DNA from: Rubritepida sp.
GTDB taxonomy: Bacteria > Pseudomonadota > Alphaproteobacteria > Acetobacterales > Acetobacteraceae
Length of the DNA: 10,539 nt
Direction of reading: 5' to 3'
Assembly (NCBI GenBank): GCA_014376425.1
Contig: JACMRO010000094.1
Coordinates: 1 to 10,539, forward strand
The stretch's first letter is position 1, and the number at the start of each line of letters is the position of its first letter. Below are positions 1 through 5,699 of this stretch, in pieces. A program made the position numbers and the translations under genes. The notes under the pieces were generated by a model. It was not told where the DNA came from and made no database searches. It saw only the letters and a list, made by a program, of their open reading frames with translations.

Positions 1-1178
1 AGGCCGAAGGGCACCAGCGTGCCCACCGCGATGACGCTGCCGGGCAGTGCGTAGCCCTGCCCGGCCAGCCGCATCGCCCAGCGCGGCGCGGGCCCGCGAT
101 GCAGCCGTGCCCCCCAGGCCAGAACCGCGGCCAGTGCGACCGCGCATATGGCGGTCGCCGCCGCCAGCAGCACCGAATTGGCGGCAAAGGGCAGCAGCCG
201 GCGGGCCAGCGGGTCACCCGCCGTGGCCGTCAGCCACAGCAGCGTCGCGGCGGGGAGCACGAAGCCCAGCAGCACGGGCGCCGCACACAGCGCAGCCACC
301 ACCCAGCCCTTGGGGCCGGTGATCGCGACCGGCCGGAACGGCGGGTGGCGAGTCGTCGTCGGGTGGTAGCGACGCCCGCCGCGGGCCAGACGCTCGAACA
401 GCAGCAGCAGCGCCACGCAGCCCAGCAGGGCCGCCGCCAGCTGGCTGGCCGCACCCCGATCCTCCAGCCCGAACCAGGTTTCGTAGATGCCGGTGGTGAA
501 GGTGCGGACGCCGAAGTGCTGCACCGTGCCGAAATCGGCCAGCACTTCCATCAGCGCCAGTGCCACGCCGGCAGCCAGCGCCGGGCGCGCCAGCGGCAGC
601 GCCACATGCAGGAAGGTCCGCCCCATGGAGTGGCCGAGCGTGCGCGACACCTCGATCAGGCATGTCGACTGGCTGAGGAATGCCGCCCGGCACAGCAGGT
701 AGATGTAGGGGTAGAGCACCATCGCCAGCACCAGCGCCGCGCCGCCCAGCGAACGGATCTCGGGGAACCAGCTCATCTGGCGGAAGCTGAGGCCGGTGGC
801 GGCGCGCAGCCCCGCCTGCACCGGCCCGGCCGCGTCGAGCAGCCAGGTATAGGCGTAACCGGCGACGTAGGCGGGCATGGCCAGCGGCAGCAGCAGCGCC
901 ATTTCCAGCAGGCGGTGGCCGGGAAAGCGGCAGGCGGTGACGAGCCACGCGGTGCACGCGCCCGCGCTGCCGGCCATCAGCGCCACCAGCAGCGCCAGCA
1001 GGGCCGAGTTGCCCAGCATATCCGGCAGGGTGGTGGCGGCGATGTGCGACCACACAGCACCCGCCGGTACCGCGGCCGAGACCAGCACGGCCAGCAAAGG
1101 CAGGGATACCAGCGCGGCCAGCAGCAGACCGGCCAGGCTGAGGGCCGGCAGGCGCGGGGTGTACATGGTGGCAGCCAT
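1..1178 (-). CDS. ABC transporter permease, FbpB/iron(III)-type (3' end outside window)
   Basis: This frame is open from ATG at 1178 to the window edge, giving 392 codons with no stop. The product is very hydrophobic with many membrane segments, at roughly residues 12-36, 54-80, 90-113, 145-165, 195-215, 245-262, 292-316 and 330-356. The segment LPLAMPAYVAGYAY (97-110) and the EAA loop (about 176-204: EVSRTLGHSMGRTF, then LPLARPALAAG) are typical of permeases that move ferric iron or related substrates through the inner membrane. ALPGSVIAVG (378-387) begins the second permease half, so this is the fused double-domain FbpB/ThiP type. Such proteins are about 520-560 residues, so roughly 150 are missing at the C-terminus. 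A second in-frame ATG lies at 1166, and neither start has a clear Shine-Dalgarno. A Fur-like site lies just upstream. The substrate is inferred; thiamine or a related anion cannot be excluded. Confidence 0.85.
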   Translation of the reverse strand, partial: MAATMYTPRLPALSLAGLLLAALVSLPLLAVLVSAAVPAGAVWSHIAATTLPDMLGNSALLALLVALMAGSAGACTAWLVTACRFPGHRLLEMALLLPLAMPAYVAGYAYTWLLDAAGPVQAGLRAATGLSFRQMSWFPEIRSLGGAALVLAMVLYPYIYLLCRAAFLSQSTCLIEVSRTLGHSMGRTFLHVALPLARPALAAGVALALMEVLADFGTVQHFGVRTFTTGIYETWFGLEDRGAASQLAAALLGCVALLLLFERLARGGRRYHPTTTRHPPFRPVAITGPKGWVVAALCAAPVLLGFVLPAATLLWLTATAGDPLARRLLPFAANSVLLAAATAICAVALAAVLAWGARLHRGPAPRWAMRLAGQGYALPGSVIAVGTLVPFG

Positions 1179-1188
1179 CAGGCGCGGT

Positions 1189-1203
1189 TGCGAAGCATTC
1201 TCA
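1189..1203 (-). promoter_or_regulatory. Candidate Fur-family operator upstream of the iron-type permease
   Basis: On the minus strand the 15-mer TGAGAATGCTTCGCA has a 7-1-7 layout, with half sites TGAGAAT and CTTCGCA. Five of seven positions are symmetric, and the sequence resembles the Fur consensus TGATAAT-N-ATTATCA. It ends 10 bp before the ATG at 1178, in a 55-bp gap after the nitroreductase stop. Its position in front of an FbpB-like gene supports iron-dependent repression. No convincing -35/-10 pair was found around it, and the match is imperfect. Confidence 0.4.
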
Positions 1204-1233
1204 GGCGGGTCTATCCCGGGGCCCGCGCGCTGC

Positions 1234-1914
1234 CTAGTCCAGGAAGGTCGCGAACGCCGCCACCGGCGCCCGCTCGGTGCGAAAACCGTTCACCGGCGCG
1301 GCCATGTCGGCGTAGCCCAGCGCCATGCCGCACACCACCTTGTGGCCGGTCGGTACCGGCAGGTGGGCGCGGATGATGGCCGGGTATTCCGCGATCGATG
1401 CCTGCGCGCAGCTGTGCAGGCCGGCGCCCCGCGCGGCCAGCATCACCGTCTGCAGGAAGCCGCCGTAATCCATCCAGCTGCCGGTCTCCAGTTCGCCATC
1501 CAGGGTGAAGACGAGGCCCGCCGGCGCGCCGAAGAACTCGTAGTTGCGGGCGCGCTGCGCCGCCATCCGCGCAGTCTCGCCCCGCTCAATGCCCAACGTG
1601 CCATACAGCCCCCAACCACAGGCGCGGCGACGGGACAGAAAGGGTTCGGCCACCGTGGAGGGGTAGTATGCGTAGTCCCGCGCACCGGTCTCGCCGGCCT
1701 CGAAGGCGCCGCGTAACGCCTGCGCCAGCGCCCGCAGCGACGCCCCGGTCAGCACGAAGACATTCCAGGGCTGCAGGTTGGAGCCGCTGGGGGCGTATGA
1801 TGCCGTCTCCAGCACCGACCGCAGCAGGTCAGCCGGCACCGGCCTGGGGAGGAAGGCCCGCACCGACTGGCGGCTGCGGATGGCCTCGGTCACGTCGCGG
1901 GGCGGATCATCCAT
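1234..1914 (-). CDS. Nitroreductase family FMN-dependent oxidoreductase
   Basis: A 226-residue protein of the nitroreductase fold. These cytoplasmic, usually dimeric enzymes bind FMN and use NAD(P)H to reduce nitroaromatics, quinones or related electrophiles. The N-terminal AIRSRQSVRAF (residues 11-21) and SYAPSGSNLQPWNVFV (39-54) are the classic phosphate- and ring-binding FMN motifs. GHKVVCGMALGYAD (190-203) is the usual C-terminal strand. The true substrate cannot be read from sequence. I chose ATG at 1914 because GGAG (1924-1927) sits 9 nt upstream. The frame also extends to a TTG at 1950 that directly abuts the upstream peptidase stop, which would add 12 Ala-rich residues. It follows the peptidase gene on the same strand after 36 bp, so co-transcription with the peptidase and flavin reductase is likely. 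Confidence 0.9.
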   Translation of the reverse strand: MDDPPRDVTEAIRSRQSVRAFLPRPVPADLLRSVLETASYAPSGSNLQPWNVFVLTGASLRALAQALRGAFEAGETGARDYAYYPSTVAEPFLSRRRACGWGLYGTLGIERGETARMAAQRARNYEFFGAPAGLVFTLDGELETGSWMDYGGFLQTVMLAARGAGLHSCAQASIAEYPAIIRAHLPVPTGHKVVCGMALGYADMAAPVNGFRTERAPVAAFATFLD

Positions 1915-1950
1915 CCCGGCATTCTCCGCCGCGCGGGCGGCGTGGGTCAA

Positions 1951-2556
1951 TCAGGCCGGCACCTGCCGGATTTGATGCGCCACGCCCTCGCGCCGCATCT
2001 GCGAATACTTCCAGCGCTGCCGCTTGGCGTTCCACTCCGACAGGTCCATCGAGGAGCGCGGCGCATTCTCAGGGTCGTGAAAGATCAGGTCGGGGCTGGC
2101 CTGGCGGACGCCCACCAGCACCGAGGCATGGCCGTAAGTCTGCCCGTCGCGCGTCTTCTGCCAGTAGAAGAAAATCGGCCCGTAGCGGCGCAGCAGCCGC
2201 TCCAGCTCGGCATTGCTGTAGGCGTAGCGGGCCTCGGCGCAATGCGGCAGCGGCGTCAGATGTTCCCGCTTCGCCAGCAGCACATGCTCGCTCTGGCCGC
2301 CGCCGAAGGCCTGCATCATCTGCGCCGCATCGGCTGAGCCGGTGGCGACGTGGCCGGTGAAGCCCGCCCGCCCCTGGATGTCCGCCGGCAGGCGGGAGGT
2401 GTGCAGTTCGGGCAGGCCCTGTCGCGGCCCGGCCTCGAAATACCAGCCGATCATGCAGGCCGAGCAGTACCAGCAGCCGGTCGGGTCGTTCAGGTCGCTG
2501 CAGGCCTCGGGCACCGAGAGCTGGTTGCAGTAGGGCACATCCAGATAGACCGCCAC
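1951..2556 (-). CDS. Papain-like (C39/C70-like) cysteine peptidase family protein
   Basis: A 201-residue protein. YLDVPYCNQ (4-12) matches the N-terminal signature of papain-like bacterial peptidases, with Gln12 as oxyanion-hole candidate. GCWYCSACMIGWYFEAG (27-43) carries the likely nucleophile Cys28 followed by Trp. GHASVLVGVR (142-151) supplies His143, and IFHDPENAP (158-166) supplies Asp161 as third triad member. This order fits C39-like/AvrRpt2-type (C70) domains. Six cysteines, three of them packed in CWYCSAC, leave room for a disulfide or metal site. No signal peptide or membrane segment is seen. The start is taken as GTG at 2556 because GGGAGG lies 5 nt upstream and the product then begins directly at the family motif. 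The frame continues to an ATG at 2613 (220 residues) with no good ribosome site. Target and role are unknown; its place between two flavoprotein genes suggests shared expression only. Confidence 0.7.
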   Translation of the reverse strand: MAVYLDVPYCNQLSVPEACSDLNDPTGCWYCSACMIGWYFEAGPRQGLPELHTSRLPADIQGRAGFTGHVATGSADAAQMMQAFGGGQSEHVLLAKREHLTPLPHCAEARYAYSNAELERLLRRYGPIFFYWQKTRDGQTYGHASVLVGVRQASPDLIFHDPENAPRSSMDLSEWNAKRQRWKYSQMRREGVAHQIRQVPA

Positions 2557-2561
2557 GCTGT

Positions 2562-2567
2562 CCTCCC
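2562..2567 (-). promoter_or_regulatory. Shine-Dalgarno site deciding the peptidase start
   Basis: GGGAGG on the minus strand lies 5 nt before the in-frame GTG at 2556. It is by far the best ribosome site near this gene; the upstream ATG at 2613 has only TTCGTGGC before it. This favours the shorter 201-residue product. Conservation of the 19 upstream residues in homologues would overturn the choice. Confidence 0.5.
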
Positions 2568-2628
2568 ACCTGCCATTCGGGGCAAAGCTAAAGGGGCCGG
2601 CGGGCCACCGCATGCCACGAATGCGTGA

Positions 2629-3267
2629 TCAGCCAGCCGCCTGCTTCGCGGCCCATTGCTCGGCGGTGTAGCGCGGCACCTCCACCCGGTCGGTGGTGCG
2701 GGCATACCAGCCGCTGCCATGCATGCGGCCCACCAGTTCCAGCTTCGGCGTGTCGATGTAGCTCTTCTCGACGTTCATCACCGCATCGTCGCGCACATGC
2801 ATGGCCAGCACGCGGCCGATGACGATGGTGTGCCGGCCGGCCTCCACCAGCTGGAACGTCTCGCATTCCATGGCGACCGGGCTCTCGCCGATACGCGGCG
2901 GCGCCACCCGGGTGCTGGCGACCTTGGTCAGGCCGGCGATTTCCATCTCATCGGTGCCTTCGGGGAAGTCGGTGGCGGTGACGACCATGGCGTGCATCTG
3001 TGCCTCCGGCACCATGCAGACAACGAATTGGCCGGTGGCGCGAATGTTGGCCAGCGTATCCTTCGGCACCCCCGGCGCACGCGGGCCGCAGCCGATGGCG
3101 ATCACCGCCGGATCGTCGCCGAAGGCATTGAAGAAGGAATAGGGCGCGGCGTTCACCTGGCCGGCCAGGTCCTGGCTGACCACCCAGGCGATCGGGCGCG
3201 GCACCACGGTGGAGACCAGCAGCTTGTAACGGTCGCGGGCGGGCAGGGTCTCGAAATCGAACATCAT
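2629..3267 (-). CDS. Flavin reductase family protein (FMN-binding split barrel)
   Basis: A 212-residue protein of the flavin reductase/DIM6-NTAB family. Members bind FMN in a split beta-barrel and either reduce free flavin with NAD(P)H for a partner oxygenase or act as flavoredoxins. YKLLVSTVVPRPIAWVVS (about 13-30), VNAAPYSFFNAFGDDPAVIAIG (about 37-58) and the KDTLANI segment are the family's FMN-pocket signature; the C-terminal half contains SPVAMECETFQLVEAG and the HTIVIGRVL strand. Start ATG at 3267 (MMFDFETLP) is preceded by AGGAG at 3278-3282. The frame is open further upstream to 3723, but only through the opposite strand of the chemoreceptor. It is the first gene of the minus-strand run ending in the nitroreductase, so it could supply reduced flavin to a partner, though no monooxygenase is present here. 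Confidence 0.9.
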   Translation of the reverse strand: MMFDFETLPARDRYKLLVSTVVPRPIAWVVSQDLAGQVNAAPYSFFNAFGDDPAVIAIGCGPRAPGVPKDTLANIRATGQFVVCMVPEAQMHAMVVTATDFPEGTDEMEIAGLTKVASTRVAPPRIGESPVAMECETFQLVEAGRHTIVIGRVLAMHVRDDAVMNVEKSYIDTPKLELVGRMHGSGWYARTTDRVEVPRYTAEQWAAKQAAG

Positions 3268-3385
3268 GGGCGGCGCTCTCCTGGGGTGGGCCGGTGTTGC
3301 CCGGGCGACAGGCTGCTGTCCAGCCAACTTCACCTCGGGTTTACCGCCCTGTGTTTGGGTACCTTGCAATTGCAGGAGATGCACG
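3268..3385. promoter_or_regulatory. Divergent intergenic region with two inverted repeats
   Basis: This 118-bp spacer separates the flavin reductase (minus) from the chemoreceptor (plus) and must hold promoters for both. Two symmetric elements stand out. GACAG-GCTG-CTGTC (3307-3320) is a perfect 5-bp inverted repeat. TGCAATTGCA (3365-3374) is a perfect 10-bp palindrome touching the chemoreceptor's AGGAG. I could not assign a confident -35/-10 pair to either side, and no sigma54 GG-N10-GC pattern is present. Confidence 0.4.
3374..3378 (+). promoter_or_regulatory. Shine-Dalgarno site of the chemoreceptor gene
   Basis: AGGAG lies 7 nt before the ATG at 3386. It decides the start: the same frame is open back to an ATG at 3266, which would add 40 residues unlike a chemoreceptor N-terminus, and a nearer ATG at 3378 is out of frame. 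The site abuts the TGCAATTGCA palindrome, so a protein bound there could block translation or transcription. Confidence 0.65.
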
Positions 3386-5680
3386 ATGCGGCTGTTTCGG
3401 AACCTCTCGGTCGGTTGGAAGCTCGCGGTCAGTTCGGCCTGCGCCGTGCTGATGCTGGGCGTGCTCGTGGTGCTGGTGAGCCTGGAGACGCAGAAGGCGC
3501 ACCAAGCGGGTAAGTCGGAGCGTGACGCCGCGCGGGCGCAGCAGATGGCCACCGAATCGATCGCGCGGCTGATGTTCGCGGTGGCCGCGCATCGCGGCAT
3601 GCTGCTGGCGCAAAACCCCGCCGGAATCGAGGGGGAGAACCGCCGGGTGGCGGAAGCCATGGCGGCCTCGAGCACCGCCGCGACCTCGGCCCTGGCGCTG
3701 GCACGCACCCCACAGGCCCGCACCGCGCTGGAGGAGATGCTGACCGGCCTTCGGACATTGTCGGGCCTCTACGACGACACGGCCCGCCGGCGGACCGAGC
3801 TGGTGCGGACGCGCGACGAGCGTCTGCTACCCCGCATGCCGGAGTTCGACCAATCGGTGGAAAGCGTCACCGCCAATATCGGCTTCGCCTTGAACGGCGA
3901 GGCGCTGGACAACGCACGTGAGGTGCTGGGCACCTACACCAACGCAGTGAACGAGGTCCGGATGGGCGCCAACCGTTATCTGGCAACCGGTGATCAGGCG
4001 ACGGCGCAGCGGGTGCGGCGTGCGGCCAGCCAGCAGCGGGTGCATCTGCGCCGGCTTGAGAGCGCCGTACCCGAAGCCTTGCGCCAGGACGTGCAGCGCA
4101 TGGGTGCGGTCGCCGAGGACATCGCGACCCACGCCGATGCGGTGATCCAGGCCGGCATCGCCATCGAGACCCACCGGCGCGAGCGCAGCGGGCCCAGCCG
4201 TGCCGTGGTGGAGAGTGCCACGCAGCGCGCCAGCGAGGCCTTGCAGGCGGAGGCCCGCCAGGCCGGTGCCCAGTCCGAACAGGCGGTGAGAGCGATCACC
4301 TCGCAAGTGCTGATCGCCGGCGTGGCGGTCGCGCTGATGTTGCTGCTGTCGGGCTTCATCACGGCTCGCGCCATCGGCACGCCGCTGCGGCGGCTGACCG
4401 CCCAGGTCACCGCCATCGCGGGTGGGAAGACGCGTGAGCCGGTGCAGGACCAGGACCGGCGCGACGAGGTTGGCCGCATCGCGGTGGCGCTGGAGGCGCT
4501 GCGGGCCGCCGCGCGCGGCGCCTTCGGCCAGGGCCAGATGCTGCAGCAGATGGGAACGGGCGTGATGGTGGCCGACCCGCGCACGGAGTTCACCATCAAC
4601 TACAGCAATCCCGAATGCGAGCGGCTGCTGCGGCTGGTGCGGGCAGAGCCGCTGGTCGGCGCCCGGATCGATACCCTGGCGCCCGAACTGGCCGAGCTGC
4701 GCGGCGTGCTGGCCGAGCCGGGCCGTTTGCCGCATGACACCAGGCTGCGCCTGGGCAGCGAGGTGTTCGACATCAAGATCAACGCCATCCTGGACGATGC
4801 CGGAACGTATGTCGGCTGCATGCTGATGTGGCGGCAGACCACGGGACAGGCGCGCATGGCCGATGACTTCGAGGCCGAGGTGGGCAGCGTGGTCGAGGCT
4901 GTGGCGCAATCGGCGGTCGAGATGCGCGCGGGCGTCGCCACCGTGGGTGAGGCCGCGGCGACCAGTGGGCGGGAGGCCGATGCGGTGGCCGAGGTATCCG
5001 GCCAGGCCGGGCAGAATGTGCAGGCGGTGGCGGCCAGCGCCGAGCAGCTGGCCGCCAGCGTGGCCGAGATCACCCGCCAGGTGACCGAGGGCGCCGACGT
5101 GGCGCGCGCCGCGGCGCAGGAGGCGCGGGCGACGGACGCCACCGTGCAGGGCCTGGTGCAGGCAGCGGCCAAGATCGGCGATGTGGTGCGCCTGATCAGC
5201 AACATCGCCGGCCAGACCAACCTGTTGGCGTTGAATGCGACCATCGAGGCGGCGCGGGCTGGCGAGGCCGGCAAGGGCTTTGCCGTCGTCGCCAGCGAGG
5301 TGAAGAGCCTGGCCAGCCAGACGGCGCGCGCGACCGAGGAGATCGCCGCCCAGATCAGCGCCATCCAGGGCACCACCCAGGATGCGGCCGGCGCGCTTCG
5401 CAACATCGGCGCCACCATCGAGCGGTTGAACGAGGTGACCACCGCCATCGCCGGCGCCGTTGAGGAACAGGGTGCCGCGACGCGTGAGATCGCCCGCAGC
5501 GCGGCGCAGGTTGCAGAAGGGACCGGTGTGGTGGTGAAACGCATCGCCGATGTCCAGCGCGCCGCCGGCGCCACCGGGGTGGCCGCGAACGACATGCGCG
5601 GCACGTCCGACGCATTGAGCGCGCAGGCGACGGCGCTGCGAAGCAAGGCAGCCAGCTTCCTGGCGAGTATCCGCGCCTAG
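3386..5680 (+). CDS. Methyl-accepting chemotaxis protein with HAMP and cytoplasmic PAS-like domain
   Basis: A 764-residue inner-membrane chemoreceptor that would pass a signal to CheA/CheW. A short cytoplasmic N-terminus precedes TM1 (about 12-33). A helical periplasmic domain of about 270 residues (34-305) follows, long enough for a two-bundle HBM-type sensor rather than a simple four-helix bundle. TM2 is about 306-326 and HAMP about 327-378. A PAS-like domain (about 380-490) runs from MGTGVMVADPRTEFTINY to YVGCMLMWRQTT and includes LPHDTRLRLGSEVF. The signalling domain ends the protein; its hairpin tip (about 597-655) contains IAGQTNLLALNATIEAARAG and GKGFAVVASEVKSLA, the near-invariant CheA/CheW-binding core. 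There is no C-terminal NWETF-type pentapeptide. No che genes flank it, so it is an orphan receptor. The ligand is unknown; the PAS raises the possibility of redox or energy sensing. Confidence 0.93.
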   Translation: MRLFRNLSVGWKLAVSSACAVLMLGVLVVLVSLETQKAHQAGKSERDAARAQQMATESIARLMFAVAAHRGMLLAQNPAGIEGENRRVAEAMAASSTAATSALALARTPQARTALEEMLTGLRTLSGLYDDTARRRTELVRTRDERLLPRMPEFDQSVESVTANIGFALNGEALDNAREVLGTYTNAVNEVRMGANRYLATGDQATAQRVRRAASQQRVHLRRLESAVPEALRQDVQRMGAVAEDIATHADAVIQAGIAIETHRRERSGPSRAVVESATQRASEALQAEARQAGAQSEQAVRAITSQVLIAGVAVALMLLLSGFITARAIGTPLRRLTAQVTAIAGGKTREPVQDQDRRDEVGRIAVALEALRAAARGAFGQGQMLQQMGTGVMVADPRTEFTINYSNPECERLLRLVRAEPLVGARIDTLAPELAELRGVLAEPGRLPHDTRLRLGSEVFDIKINAILDDAGTYVGCMLMWRQTTGQARMADDFEAEVGSVVEAVAQSAVEMRAGVATVGEAAATSGREADAVAEVSGQAGQNVQAVAASAEQLAASVAEITRQVTEGADVARAAAQEARATDATVQGLVQAAAKIGDVVRLISNIAGQTNLLALNATIEAARAGEAGKGFAVVASEVKSLASQTARATEEIAAQISAIQGTTQDAAGALRNIGATIERLNEVTTAIAGAVEEQGAATREIARSAAQVAEGTGVVVKRIADVQRAAGATGVAANDMRGTSDALSAQATALRSKAASFLASIRA

Positions 5681-5699
5681 GCCGCGGCTGCGGGCCTAG
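5677..5699. terminator. Bidirectional hairpin between convergent chemoreceptor and RelA/SpoT genes
   Basis: CTAGGCC (5677-5683) and GGCCTAG (5693-5699) form a perfect 7-bp stem around the 9-nt loop GCGGCTGCG. The TAG stop of the chemoreceptor lies in the left arm and the TAG stop of the RelA/SpoT gene in the right arm, so the two stop codons pair with each other. The 15-bp gap between the genes leaves no room for separate terminators. No T-run follows on either side, so intrinsic termination is uncertain; it could instead be an RNA 3'-end barrier. Confidence 0.5.

Noticed and set aside
381..420. CAG-rich repeated trinucleotides, considered as a microsatellite
   Set aside because: They are leucine-rich membrane-segment codons (CTG) of the permease read on the other strand, not a true tandem repeat.
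99..1376. A 425-codon plus-strand open frame
   Set aside because: It is the opposite strand of the permease and nitroreductase genes; its product is Gln/Arg/Gly-rich low-complexity sequence with no family signature.
3350..3375. Possible sigma54 promoter (TTGG followed by TTGC) before the chemoreceptor
   Set aside because: The GG to GC spacing is 7, 12 or 13 nt depending on alignment, never the required 10.
3266..3385. N-terminal extension of the chemoreceptor to ATG 3266
   Set aside because: The added residues are Cys/Pro-rich and would overlap the flavin reductase start; AGGAG before 3386 and the MRLFRNLSVGWKL start are typical.
3268..3723. N-terminal extension of the flavin reductase to 3723
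   Set aside because: It would run through the chemoreceptor start region and the divergent spacer; AGGAG before 3267 and the family N-terminus fix the shorter start.
3827..5646. Two long minus-strand open frames (3827-4909 and 4600-5646)
   Set aside because: Both are antisense to the chemoreceptor and show only the mirror composition of its Ala/Glu-rich helices.
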